A stretch of 22,300 bases of DNA, taken from NCBI GenBank assembly GCA_028279155.1, contig JANQST010000235.1, positions 1-22,300 of the forward strand. Reading direction: 5' to 3'. A program made the translations under genes and the position numbers. Below the pieces are notes generated by a model that was not told the origin of the DNA, did not search any database, and saw only the letters and a list, made by a program, of their open reading frames with translations. Positions 1-7,858 of this stretch are shown in pieces. This DNA comes from Cyclobacteriaceae bacterium (GTDB taxonomy: Bacteria; Bacteroidota; Bacteroidia; Cytophagales; Cyclobacteriaceae). Each line of letters begins with the position of its first letter. Position 1 is the stretch's first letter.

Positions 1-126
1 CTCAATATGATCAATTTGATCAACGGGTTGTTCAGGAGCTATTTTATTCTCCAAGGGCACTTTAAGGACCGTTCGATTGCTATTGCCTCATTGGAACAAT
101 ACCTCGATTCAATTATCAATAAGTGA
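1..126 (+). CDS. C-terminal fragment of an unidentified protein (5' end outside the window)
   Basis: Frame 1 is open from the first base to the TGA at 124-126 and encodes the last 41 residues of a protein. The fragment is hydrophobic, then aromatic and basic, with the string LFRSYFILQGHFKDRS near its middle. The spacing of F-R-x-Y-F, G and D weakly recalls the C-terminal tail of some family 2 glycosyltransferases of the LPS core type, but 41 residues are too few to assign a function. Only 18 bases separate its stop from the next start, so it probably shares a transcript with the CPBP protease gene. The existence of the coding end is fairly secure; the identity is not. Confidence 0.6.
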   Translation, partial: LNMINLINGLFRSYFILQGHFKDRSIAIASLEQYLDSIINK

Positions 127-144
127 TTTAATACTATATAGACC

Positions 145-852
145 ATGACATTCAGAGACAAAATTTATTCTTTCCTCATCCATAGATATAGTATTGCTAC
201 TGCGGTAGTTGCATTTACTATTCTAACCTTTGTTCAGGATGACCTCACTTTTTTTGGAGGCATTTTTTACGTACTTCTTGTGCTTTGGGCTTCACACTGG
301 AATTGGAACTTCATAAACCTTAAAAAACCAACTAGCTGGAGCACTCTTCTTTTGCATGTGGTGGCACTCTCGTTTCTTACTTACTTGTTGGCTGATGTTA
401 TTCTTCAACCCATCATTGAAATTTCTACCGGTGATGTTATTGATCTTTCGTCCTTTGATGGGTTAAGAGGCAGTTGGATCAACTACTTGATCATGATTGC
501 GCTTATGTGGGTTGTAGCGGGGTTTGGTGAGGAGTTTGTTTACAGAGGTTTTTTGATTAAACAAGCGGCGATTCTTTTGGGAGATACTAATAAAGCTTGG
601 TTGGCAGCATTGATCCTTTCTTCTTTCTTATTTGGGTATGGACATTCCTACCAGGGAATATCCGGAATGATTTCAACCGGGACCATTGGGTTTCTATTCG
701 GACTGGTTTTTTGGAAACACAAAGATGGATTAATCACTTGCATCCTCTTTCATGGATTTTATGATATTATTGGTATTACCCTTGTGTTTCTAAGCAAGGA
801 AAGAGTGGCTGTGGATTGGTTTAAAGATCTATTGCTTCGAACTTTTTTCTAA
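145..852 (+). CDS. CPBP family intramembrane glutamic endopeptidase (CAAX protease/bacteriocin-processing type)
   Basis: A 235-residue polytopic membrane protein with about six hydrophobic segments. The diagnostic CPBP (ABI) motifs are present in order. Motif 1 is GEEFVYRGFL, giving E129, E130 and R134 (EExxxR). Motif 2 has H167 in FGYGHSYQG. Motif 3 is LFHGFYD, with H203 and D207. In the family these residues form the active site of Rce1-like intramembrane proteases that cleave prenylated or membrane-embedded peptides. Bacterial members act in bacteriocin maturation or immunity, or in membrane-protein processing, and most have no known substrate. No bacteriocin-like small gene is visible beside it, so the substrate is unknown. 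ATG at 145 is the first start after the preceding stop; no Shine-Dalgarno is seen, as is usual in Bacteroidota. The gene converges on topA with 19 bases between the two stops. Confidence 0.9.
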   Translation: MTFRDKIYSFLIHRYSIATAVVAFTILTFVQDDLTFFGGIFYVLLVLWASHWNWNFINLKKPTSWSTLLLHVVALSFLTYLLADVILQPIIEISTGDVIDLSSFDGLRGSWINYLIMIALMWVVAGFGEEFVYRGFLIKQAAILLGDTNKAWLAALILSSFLFGYGHSYQGISGMISTGTIGFLFGLVFWKHKDGLITCILFHGFYDIIGITLVFLSKERVAVDWFKDLLLRTFF

Positions 853-871
853 TAAAGGCTTCCTCTAGAAG

Positions 872-3202
872 TTACTTCTTCTTTGCTGCGGCTTTTTTAC
901 CTCCTCTTCCTTTCTTTTCAGGAGCCTTCTCTGCAAGCTCTTTGCATTGTTCGTAGGTTAATTCCTCAGGAACCATATCCTTAGGAATCCTGACATTCTT
1001 CTTGCCGAATTTAATGTATGGTCCATACCTGCCATTCAATACAAATGCCTCGGGATCTTCATCAAATGTCTTAATGAATTTATTTGCATCGGCTTCACGC
1101 TTATCAAGGATCAACTGAATAGCTTCATCTGCAGTAATGGTCAGTGGGTCCTGCTCTTTTTTGATGGATACAAATTTTCCGTCATGTCGAATATAAGGTC
1201 CAAACCGACCGATGGCAGCAACCATTGGTTTATCTTCAAAATCCCCAACTTCTCTGGGAAGTTTGAAGAGCTCAAGTGCATCCTCTAGCGTAACATTATC
1301 AAGAAACTGTCCATGTCGTAAGCTTGCATATTGTGGTTTTTCCTCGCCCTCAATTAACTCACCTATTTGTACGTACGCACCGAACTTTCCATGCTTGGCG
1401 TAGATCATTTTCCCACTCTTTGGATCAATGCCGACTTCCCTGGCTTGATTAACGGTAGATCTGTCCAGATCGGCTGATTTCTCTACCGTGGAATGGAAAC
1501 CTCCGTAGAAGGAATCGATCATTTGGTTCCAGACCGTTTTTCCTTCAGCGATTTCATCAAATTGCTGCTCTACATCCGCAGTGAAATTGTAGTCGATCAC
1601 ATTTGGAAAATGATCAACTAGGAAATCGTTCACCACCATTGCAGTATTCGTTGGAAAGAGTTTGTTCTTCTCAGCACCTGTAATCTCTACGGCTTCATTT
1701 CTTTTTATTTCACCTTCTGATAGAATGCATTCTATTGAAATTCGTTCGTGACCTTCACGTGCATCCTTTTCAACATAATTTCTTTTTTGGATGGTGGAAA
1801 TGGTCGGCGCATAAGTGGAAGGTCTTCCAATTCCCATCTCCTCTAATTTTTTAACCAGGCTGGCCTCTGTGTACCTGGCAGGATGTCTTGTAAATCCTTG
1901 CTTCGCCAACATGCTTTTCAAATCAAGTTGTTGACCAATTGACAAAGGAGGAAGCATGCTTTCATTTTCTTCATCACCTTCTTCATCGGTAGACTCAATA
2001 TACACTTTCAGGAATCCATCGAATTTCACTACTTCACCTTTAGCTACTAATTTTTCATCGGCTGTTGAAATACCGATCGTAGCAGTCGTTTTTTCCAATT
2101 GAGCATCTGACATCTGCGAGGCGATGGCACGTTTCCATATCAGGTCGTACAACCTATTTTCAGCATCGCCCATTCCTGCATTTTTGACTCCAAAATTCGT
2201 AGGCCTAATTGCTTCGTGTGCTTCCTGAGCGCCTTTGTTCTTTGTTTTAAAAGTTCTACGATTCGCATAGTCATCTCCGTAGCTTGTGGAAATAGCTTGA
2301 GCAGCACCTTGCATTGCTTCTTCGGAGAGGTTTAAGGAATCAGTTCTCATGTAACTGATTTTACCAGCTTCATACAGCTTTTGAGCTACCTGCATGGTTC
2401 GTGCAACTGAATATCCAATTTTTCGACTTGCTTCCTGTTGCAAAGTGGAAGTAGTGAATGGGGGAGCTGGAGATTTTTTTGCTGGCTTTGTTTCCATGTT
2501 TTCGATGGAAAAATCGGCTCCATTGCATTTCCCTAAAAAGACCATTGCTTCATCTTCAGATGAAAATTTTTTTGGTAGTTCAGCTTTTAGAACCTTTCCG
2601 CCTTCTAAATTGAAAAGGGCAGTCACTTTGAACGAGGATTCAGGTTCAAACTTTCCTATTTCTCTTTCACGCTCTACCACAAGTCGAACCGCAACAGACT
2701 GGACTCGTCCTGCAGACAATCCACCTTTAATTTTTTTCCATAAAATAGGGGAGAGCTCAAAGCCCACCAACCGATCTAATATTCGCCGTGCTTGCTGGGC
2801 ATTTACAAGATCAATATCAATTCCTCTTGGGTTCTGGATTGCATTTTGTATTGCATTTTTTGTGATTTCTCTGAAAACGATCCTACGCGTTTTAGCTTCG
2901 GTCAGCTCAAGAGCCTCTGCCAGGTGCCAGGAAATGGCTTCTCCCTCACGGTCGTCATCCGAAGCGAGATAGATGGTTTCTGCGTCTTTGGAAAGTTTCT
3001 TAAGCTCTTTGACAACATCTTTTTTGTCTTTCGAAATTTCGTAGGTAGGGGCAAAACCATTTTCAATATCAATGGCAGAATCATCTTTCGGCAAATCCCG
3101 CACGTGACCATAGGAAGACTTCACTTCGAAATCCTTCCCTAGATATCCTTCTATTGTTTTTGCCTTAGCAGGCGACTCTACGATTACCAGGTTTTTACTC
3201 AT
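872..3202 (-). CDS. topA: DNA topoisomerase I (type IA)
   Basis: The ATP-independent type IA enzyme that relaxes negative supercoils. I choose the ATG at 3202 (776 aa) because it begins MSKNLVIVESPAKAKT, the canonical family N-terminus; an in-frame ATG at 3232 would add ten atypical residues. The TOPRIM domain covers roughly residues 1-110 and carries the acidic motif SDDDREGE (D82-E88), where most homologues have DPDREGE. LVNAQQARRILDRLVG and GLSAGRVQSVAVRL mark domain IV. The catalytic tyrosine is Y284 in ISYMRTDS. The last 180 residues hold three TopA C-terminal repeats with cores GKFGAYVQIG, GRFGPYIRHD and GRYGPYIKFG, then a Lys/Gly/Ala-rich basic tail. No Cys4 zinc ribbons are present, and the few cysteines are isolated. 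It converges on the CPBP gene and diverges from the sixA-like gene. Confidence 0.97.
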   Translation of the reverse strand: MSKNLVIVESPAKAKTIEGYLGKDFEVKSSYGHVRDLPKDDSAIDIENGFAPTYEISKDKKDVVKELKKLSKDAETIYLASDDDREGEAISWHLAEALELTEAKTRRIVFREITKNAIQNAIQNPRGIDIDLVNAQQARRILDRLVGFELSPILWKKIKGGLSAGRVQSVAVRLVVEREREIGKFEPESSFKVTALFNLEGGKVLKAELPKKFSSEDEAMVFLGKCNGADFSIENMETKPAKKSPAPPFTTSTLQQEASRKIGYSVARTMQVAQKLYEAGKISYMRTDSLNLSEEAMQGAAQAISTSYGDDYANRRTFKTKNKGAQEAHEAIRPTNFGVKNAGMGDAENRLYDLIWKRAIASQMSDAQLEKTTATIGISTADEKLVAKGEVVKFDGFLKVYIESTDEEGDEENESMLPPLSIGQQLDLKSMLAKQGFTRHPARYTEASLVKKLEEMGIGRPSTYAPTISTIQKRNYVEKDAREGHERISIECILSEGEIKRNEAVEITGAEKNKLFPTNTAMVVNDFLVDHFPNVIDYNFTADVEQQFDEIAEGKTVWNQMIDSFYGGFHSTVEKSADLDRSTVNQAREVGIDPKSGKMIYAKHGKFGAYVQIGELIEGEEKPQYASLRHGQFLDNVTLEDALELFKLPREVGDFEDKPMVAAIGRFGPYIRHDGKFVSIKKEQDPLTITADEAIQLILDKREADANKFIKTFDEDPEAFVLNGRYGPYIKFGKKNVRIPKDMVPEELTYEQCKELAEKAPEKKGRGGKKAAAKKK

Positions 3203-3336
3203 ACCAAAAAAATTCGGTCGTAAACATAACACCTCTTTTGAAATCAGCAGACAAAGGGTTTACAAAAAACTTTATTTGGTAATGATTGGAACACGAAACT
3301 TTAACGATTAAATTTATTTCATCACCAACCTAACAA

Positions 3337-3822
3337 ATGAAAAGAAAACTTTACCTCCTCCGACATTCGTATGCCGATCCACCTGGTGATGGAAGTGATT
3401 TCAACAGAGGCTTGACTATGGAAGGCCTCACTGCGGTAAGAGCACTTGGAAGAAAACTCGGGGAGGATGACTTTGACCCGGATTTTATTGTAAGCAGCAA
3501 TGCAGTTAGGGCTGAAGACACTGCAATAAACCTCGCGGAAGAATTAGGAATTAGCGAACAGTTGATAACCTACGAGGAAAAAATTTATGAGGCCTCCGTT
3601 CGTGAGCTTTTGGAAATTGTTAATGAATTTGAAGACAATGTCAAATCAGCACTTCTTATAGGCCACAACCCAACATTGTCATTTTTTGGCGAATACTTAA
3701 CCGGGAATGGCTTTGCTGGCATGGAACCTTGTGGGATTTTAACAATCCAATTCGAATCGTCTTGGAATGAACTTTCACAAGGGTCGGGTAACTTTGTTTC
3801 TTACTATCATCCGAACCATTGA
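3337..3822 (+). CDS. SixA-like histidine phosphatase (histidine phosphatase superfamily)
   Basis: A 161-residue cytoplasmic protein, the usual size for SixA. The phospho-acceptor motif is at the N-terminus as LYLLRHSYADPP, with R9 and H10, so the classical RHG is RHS here. R58 in SSNAVRAEDTA and H110 in LIGHNPTLS complete the conserved phosphate pocket. Members remove phosphate from phosphohistidine, for example on HPt domains or PTS proteins, or from small phosphoesters; no partner kinase is encoded nearby. The start ATG at 3337 has no Shine-Dalgarno. The stop overlaps the next start as TGATG, so the two genes are probably translationally coupled. Superfamily membership is secure; phosphohistidine specificity is inferred from size and sequence style. 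Confidence 0.88.
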   Translation: MKRKLYLLRHSYADPPGDGSDFNRGLTMEGLTAVRALGRKLGEDDFDPDFIVSSNAVRAEDTAINLAEELGISEQLITYEEKIYEASVRELLEIVNEFEDNVKSALLIGHNPTLSFFGEYLTGNGFAGMEPCGILTIQFESSWNELSQGSGNFVSYYHPNH

Positions 3823-4832
3823 TGTACAATCCTAGTGATGTTGGTAAGAAGGGAAGCCTCTTCGGACTACCATATTCTCAGCAAGAAGCAGATCTTGTTA
3901 TACTTCCTGTCAACCTTGATGTTACAACTTCTTATCGAGATGGATCATCCATGTCACCTCAATTAATTGTGGATGAATCGAGTCAATTGGATCTTTCGCT
4001 ACCGGGAGTGGTAGATCCATGGAAGCTAAAAATAGCGTTAGGTGAAGAACTAATTGACAAGGATGTGAATGATGCGTTTAGACAAAAGGCAAAAAAGGTG
4101 ATTGAAATCCTTGAGTCAGGAGGTCAACCTTCAAGTCCTGATATTAATGAAGTAAATTCCTTTTGTCAAAAGGTCCAGACCATGATCGAGGAAAAGTGTG
4201 ATGATCTGTTTGATAAGGGTAAACTAATCGGTGTGTTGGGCGGGGACCATTCTTCGTCTTTGGGCCTGATCAGATCTTTATCCAAAAGAGAAAATTTTGG
4301 AATTCTACAGTTAGATGCTCATATGGATCTTAGAAATGCATATGAAAGATTCGAATATTCACATGCTTCCATCATGTATAATGCGCTTAAACTAGACGGT
4401 GTTTTATCCTTAACACAGGTTGGAATTCGGGATTATTGTGAGGAAGAGGAAAAATACATTCAGGATTCGAGTAAAAAAATCAATGTCTTCTATGATGAAC
4501 AAGTGTTTGAAAACAGTCTGAGGGGTAAAACTTGGTTAGAGCAAACACAAGAAATTATTCAAACCTTGCCTGATAACCTTTATATCAGTTTCGATATAGA
4601 TGGTCTTGACCCGGCGCTATGTCCAGCAACTGGAACACCAGTTCCTGGCGGATTAAAATTTAATGAAGTAGTCTTTCTATTGAATCAAGTTGTTAAATCT
4701 GGAAAGAAGATTGTAGGCTTTGACTTGTGTGAGGTTGGGAATGCTGTATGGGATGCCAATGTTGGGGCAAGAATCCTGTATCGCTTGGCTAGCGTGCTTG
4801 GAGTCTCACAAAACCTTTTGGTACTGAAATGA
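3822..4832 (+). CDS. Arginase/agmatinase/formiminoglutamase-family ureohydrolase
   Basis: A 336-residue manganese hydrolase. All three metal-binding signatures are visible: GVLGGDHSSS (H143), LDAHMDLR (D165, H167, D169) and SFDIDGLDP (D258, D260), the last followed by the conserved PATGTPVPGG loop. The family hydrolyses guanidino or formimino groups (arginine, agmatine, formiminoglutamate, proclavaminate-type substrates). Motifs alone do not separate these substrates, and no histidine- or polyamine-pathway neighbour settles it. I start at ATG 3822, which shares its A with the preceding TGA stop (TGATG); a TTG at 3819 would add one Met and is unnecessary. Its stop lies two bases from the tlpA-like stop on the other strand, so the two converge tail to tail with no room for separate terminators. 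Confidence 0.9.
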   Translation: MYNPSDVGKKGSLFGLPYSQQEADLVILPVNLDVTTSYRDGSSMSPQLIVDESSQLDLSLPGVVDPWKLKIALGEELIDKDVNDAFRQKAKKVIEILESGGQPSSPDINEVNSFCQKVQTMIEEKCDDLFDKGKLIGVLGGDHSSSLGLIRSLSKRENFGILQLDAHMDLRNAYERFEYSHASIMYNALKLDGVLSLTQVGIRDYCEEEEKYIQDSSKKINVFYDEQVFENSLRGKTWLEQTQEIIQTLPDNLYISFDIDGLDPALCPATGTPVPGGLKFNEVVFLLNQVVKSGKKIVGFDLCEVGNAVWDANVGARILYRLASVLGVSQNLLVLK

Positions 4833-4834
4833 GA

Positions 4835-5401
4835 CTATTGAATTTTTGTAAGAAGATTGCGGAAGGATGAAGTGTTGTACTTCGCCATTCCACTGTTTTC
4901 TACCCTAATTCTTCCTGTTTTATCGATTAGGTAAGTTGTTGGAATCGAATGAGTATTATAACCACTAGGAAGTCCTGATCTAAGAAAATAGATAGGAAAG
5001 TGGAACGCTTTATCATCAACGTATTTCTTGGCTTTGTTTTCATCTTGATCCACTGAAATCATAACAAAATTGACCTTGTCACCCGTTTCTTCATACAAAT
5101 TATGAATATCAGGCATTTCAGCTACACATGGAGCACACCAGGTAGCCCAGAAATTCATGAAAATCGTTTTTTCTTTAAAATCGGAAAAATGGATCCGTTT
5201 TCCGTCCACATCCTCCAGGATGAACTCATAAGAAGCGAAGCGTTCCTCCTTCAATTCAGATGGGCTAATAATACCTGTTGCAAGTACAGCCTGCTGGATT
5301 TTACCTATGATTATCGTATGCCAACCCATCAAGTAGATGAAACTCCCTACAGTAATCAAAATGATCCACTCTCGAACTTCCTTTTTGATCTTACTACCCA
5401 T
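4835..5401 (-). CDS. Membrane-anchored TlpA/ResA-like thiol-disulfide oxidoreductase
   Basis: A 188-residue protein with a short basic N-terminus, one transmembrane anchor at about residues 11-33, a linker, and a thioredoxin-fold domain from about residue 55. The redox centre is FWATWCAPC with C89 and C92 (WCAPC, typical of TlpA/ResA). The cis-proline region is HSIPTTYLIDKTGRI. The family acts outside the inner membrane, reducing apocytochrome c haem-binding cysteines or other extracytoplasmic disulfides. No cytochrome maturation genes are present here, so the substrate is open. It lies between two divergent or convergent neighbours and appears to be monocistronic. Its promoter must lie in 5402-5536, shared with the divergent secreted-protein gene. 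Confidence 0.9.
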   Translation of the reverse strand: MGSKIKKEVREWIILITVGSFIYLMGWHTIIIGKIQQAVLATGIISPSELKEERFASYEFILEDVDGKRIHFSDFKEKTIFMNFWATWCAPCVAEMPDIHNLYEETGDKVNFVMISVDQDENKAKKYVDDKAFHFPIYFLRSGLPSGYNTHSIPTTYLIDKTGRIRVENSGMAKYNTSSFRNLLTKIQ

Positions 5402-5455
5402 ATTTGAACATTTCCAATGCTAATACAAACAAAATTCAAAAATGATTCACCTAAG

Positions 5456-5487
5456 TTGTCGTTAGACAATCACAATTAGTTTATAAT
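5456..5487 (+). promoter_or_regulatory. Candidate promoter for the 5537 gene
   Basis: TTGTCG (5456-5461) and TATAAT (5482-5487) are separated by 20 bases. The hexamers look like a sigma70 promoter; the spacer is long for E. coli but close to the 19-21 bases usual in Bacteroidota. The common Bacteroidota -7 element TAnnTTTG is not matched, so this is a weak candidate based on position and two short matches. Confidence 0.25.
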
Positions 5488-5492
5488 GGCTC

Positions 5493-5514
5493 TACGAATT
5501 TTTATAAATTCGTA
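5493..5514. promoter_or_regulatory. Perfect 9-bp inverted repeat, 4-base spacer, in the divergent intergenic region
   Basis: TACGAATTT at 5493-5501 is mirrored exactly by AAATTCGTA at 5506-5514 around the spacer TTAT. It ends 22 bases before the ATG at 5537 and 5 bases after the TATAAT hexamer. It could be a dimeric regulator operator or an RNA hairpin in the 5' leader. No T-run follows, so a terminator is unlikely. The symmetry is seen directly; the function is inferred. Confidence 0.45.
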
Positions 5515-5536
5515 CTTGTAAAAATCACAGTTAAAT

Positions 5537-7342
5537 ATGAAAATCAGGTCGGCAGCTATAGTATTTATTCTATTTTCCCTAAATACGGTTTTTGCGCAAA
5601 AAATTAAGTACAAAGACATTTTTCCAGCACTAAACGCAAAAAACTGGGAACAAGGTGGTCCTCAGCTTAAGGCATTCTTATCAGATCCAAAGAACGCTGA
5701 TGAACCCAACGCTAACTTACAGCTGGGGTTGATGATGGAGGATAAGTTTTTGAAGTTGGATGCAGCAAAAGACACCGTAGCGTTATTTAGTTCTGGAGAT
5801 TCTGCAGTTTTTTATCTGGAAAGGGCAAAAACACTAATTACAGATAAAGAGGTTAAGAAAAATGATGAATATTATCAATCCTTCTTTCGAAGGGATTTAA
5901 GGACTGGAAAATTTGGAATCAAGATGTCCGATGTTCATCTGGACATAGAGAAGAAGGTTGAAATTATTGAGCAACGAATGGCTAACGTTCGAGATCTTGA
6001 CAAAAAAGTAAAATCGGTAGAAAAAAACAATAAAGACGTTGAGGAAAAATACAAAGAACTGGCATCCCAATATACAGACTACAATAAGTTGTTGTTAGGA
6101 GCTGATGCTGCTGCAATAGGCCTATTGCAAGAAATCAAAAGCGGTGGGGCTGAGGTGACAAAGCTAGCGAATGAGGTAAAGGATGTGGCGGAAAGCCTTA
6201 AAACCGAAAAGTATTCAGGAGATATTGTTGTTAAGGAAATCAATGTATTTGGCACGGATGGTATGAATTCCACAGATATTTCCACCGGAACCATTGAGTT
6301 GTGGGATTATGAAGGCTGGGCACTTGAAACGAATTCAGAAATAAATGGGTCCATTGGAATATTAAAAACAATGGTAACCAATCATTCTGCTTCCATACGT
6401 GAAAAGAAAGCCCAGATAAAAAAAAGCGTAGATGTAGAAGTTGATTCATTGTCACAGGAGTTGGAAAGTCTTTTAGACAAGTATGACCCGCAATCCGTTG
6501 TGAAAAGTCTATTGCTCACCGAGGAATCAGAAGTGCGGATTATGAAGATGATAGATTTATCTATCAACAAAGAACTGCAAGATTCCAGTCTTGTGGGCGC
6601 TCAACTACAAATATTTGAGGCAGCTTTAGCCGAAGCTCAGGAAATGAACACCACCTTGCAATCCATTAACGTTGATGACCTTACGACAGCCAAAGAATAC
6701 TATTCTGACTACATCAAAAGCTTTTTTCAGCCCTATGGAACAGCAAGTAAATACGTAGCTGATATGAAAACCTGGGCCAATCGGCAGGTTAACTGGATGT
6801 CAAATTCAGTTGATTATTGGAAGGAACGAAACAGGTGGGGAATTGTAACTACAGAAGGTGAAGCTGAAAAAAGAATACCATTACAAGTTCAGGATGCCCC
6901 GGAAACAGAATTCTTTACAGTAGGAGTACCTGTAACAGGTAATGAAGAAGTAATTGTTTTTGGAGCTAACCTAAGTGACAAAAAAGGCTATGTATATGGT
7001 TTTGACCAAGGTCGGTATTCAAAATGGAATTTAGAATTTGATCTTCCGGGAGATGCTAATTTTCAGCTATCTGCGGATACCATCCCAGCAGCAGCAGGTT
7101 CTATTGGCTTTTACATGAAAAATGATGCAGTAGATGAAAATAACCTTGCATTGGTAAGTTTCAATGCTTCCGGAGCTATTAATTGGAATACGGTTGTCAC
7201 AGTCCCAAAACCACCTGTAGGCTTCAAATTCGATGATATCACACAAGAATTGACTATCCTACTATACCCTGAAGAAGAACTTCCATTAGACAATGGCGAA
7301 TTGGGTTACCTTGTGATCGACCGGACCGGAAATGCGCGGTAA
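5537..7342 (+). CDS. Secreted coiled-coil protein of unknown function
   Basis: A 601-residue protein not recognised as a named family. A signal peptide of about 20 residues ends TVFA|QK. Residues 22-115 are helical, with a pattern like a tetratricopeptide repeat (paired short helices, LQLGLMMEDKF, VFYLERAKTL), which is only suggestive. Residues about 136-185 are strongly charged and heptad-like (coiled coil). Further long helical segments continue to about residue 440. The last 150 residues change to beta-strand-rich sequence with repeated short motifs such as GYVYGFDQGRYSKWNLEF and NLALVSFNASGAINWNT, recalling one or two blades of a beta-propeller. There are no cysteines or catalytic motifs I recognise. 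The lipoprotein gene downstream overlaps it by 11 bases, so the two are probably co-transcribed. The protein is probably periplasmic or outer-membrane associated. Confidence 0.85.
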   Translation: MKIRSAAIVFILFSLNTVFAQKIKYKDIFPALNAKNWEQGGPQLKAFLSDPKNADEPNANLQLGLMMEDKFLKLDAAKDTVALFSSGDSAVFYLERAKTLITDKEVKKNDEYYQSFFRRDLRTGKFGIKMSDVHLDIEKKVEIIEQRMANVRDLDKKVKSVEKNNKDVEEKYKELASQYTDYNKLLLGADAAAIGLLQEIKSGGAEVTKLANEVKDVAESLKTEKYSGDIVVKEINVFGTDGMNSTDISTGTIELWDYEGWALETNSEINGSIGILKTMVTNHSASIREKKAQIKKSVDVEVDSLSQELESLLDKYDPQSVVKSLLLTEESEVRIMKMIDLSINKELQDSSLVGAQLQIFEAALAEAQEMNTTLQSINVDDLTTAKEYYSDYIKSFFQPYGTASKYVADMKTWANRQVNWMSNSVDYWKERNRWGIVTTEGEAEKRIPLQVQDAPETEFFTVGVPVTGNEEVIVFGANLSDKKGYVYGFDQGRYSKWNLEFDLPGDANFQLSADTIPAAAGSIGFYMKNDAVDENNLALVSFNASGAINWNTVVTVPKPPVGFKFDDITQELTILLYPEEELPLDNGELGYLVIDRTGNAR

Positions 7343-7754
7343 ATGGGTATTTCTGGCCATTCTGCTTTTTGGCTGTCAAGATGACCAATTTCAGCAAGGA
7401 CTTTACAACTATCAGGTTGAGAGATTGCTCTCTGGCGGTGATTCAAAAACATGGACGCTGGTTTCGACAAATAATGATGGTGTTGTATCAAATCCTGCCC
7501 TGTGCTCAGACACCTTAAGACTTCTGATTTCAACAGCTGCAACAGACTCAATACATGTTGCAAGACTTACCCCTGAAATTGACTGTATTGCATTCGTGTC
7601 CGAAGATCTTGGAAAGGCCAATGCTTCCGGCAACCTGGCCTTCACCGACTCAATTATTTTCGATTCCGGAGAGGTCTGGATTATAACTGAAATTACATCG
7701 GAAAACCTTTCATTTACTACCCGCCTTCAGTCAGAATCATGGCAGTCAAAATAG
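7332..7754 (+). CDS. Small predicted lipoprotein of unknown function
   Basis: A 140-residue protein with a short signal sequence and a lipobox-like LLFGC, lipidated at C14 if processed, followed by QDDQF. The mature part resembles the small lipocalin-like lipoproteins of Bacteroidota: an early GDSKTWTL motif (compare the common xxSKxWxL at the start of strand one), then alternating strands and two cysteines (S-N-P-A-L-C-S-D and E-I-D-C-I) that could form a disulfide. The ATG at 7332 lies inside the last 11 bases of the preceding gene in another frame, indicating translational coupling. The lipoprotein call is well supported; the lipocalin-like fold is an inference from the WxL-type motif and length. 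The pair may be a secreted protein and its outer-membrane lipoprotein partner. Confidence 0.8.
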   Translation: MRGKWVFLAILLFGCQDDQFQQGLYNYQVERLLSGGDSKTWTLVSTNNDGVVSNPALCSDTLRLLISTAATDSIHVARLTPEIDCIAFVSEDLGKANASGNLAFTDSIIFDSGEVWIITEITSENLSFTTRLQSESWQSK

Positions 7755-7765
7755 CTCTATTTTGA
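7746..7765 (+). terminator. Possible AT-rich hairpin at the end of the lipoprotein gene
   Basis: TCAAAATA (7746-7753) pairs with TATTTTGA (7758-7765) around GCTC. The stem overlaps the TAG stop at 7752-7754. There is no clean T-run after it and the stem is AT-rich, so it may be a weak terminator or an mRNA 3'-end structure separating this unit from the giant gene. Confidence 0.3.
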
Positions 7766-7858
7766 TGTTTGAACGCCTAATGCCTGTTACTTAACGAAAA
7801 AATTTTGACCGTATCTTTATAAGTGGAATATTCACAGTTAAGATCAGCTCCAAAATAT

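Noticed and set aside
2394..2972. A 192-codon open frame on the plus strand inside topA
   Set aside because: It is antisense to a fully conserved TOPRIM and catalytic region and its translation has no recognisable motif. Codon bias of topA explains it.
3203..3232. Upstream in-frame ATG for topA at 3232
   Set aside because: The extra ten residues (MLCLRPNFFG) are not part of the family N-terminus, which begins exactly at MSKNLVIVES.
7823..7858. GTG at 7823 as the start of the giant protein
   Set aside because: It would lengthen an already long signal region by 12 residues. ATG 7859 follows an A/T-rich leader typical of Bacteroidota starts. ATG 7880 also remains possible.
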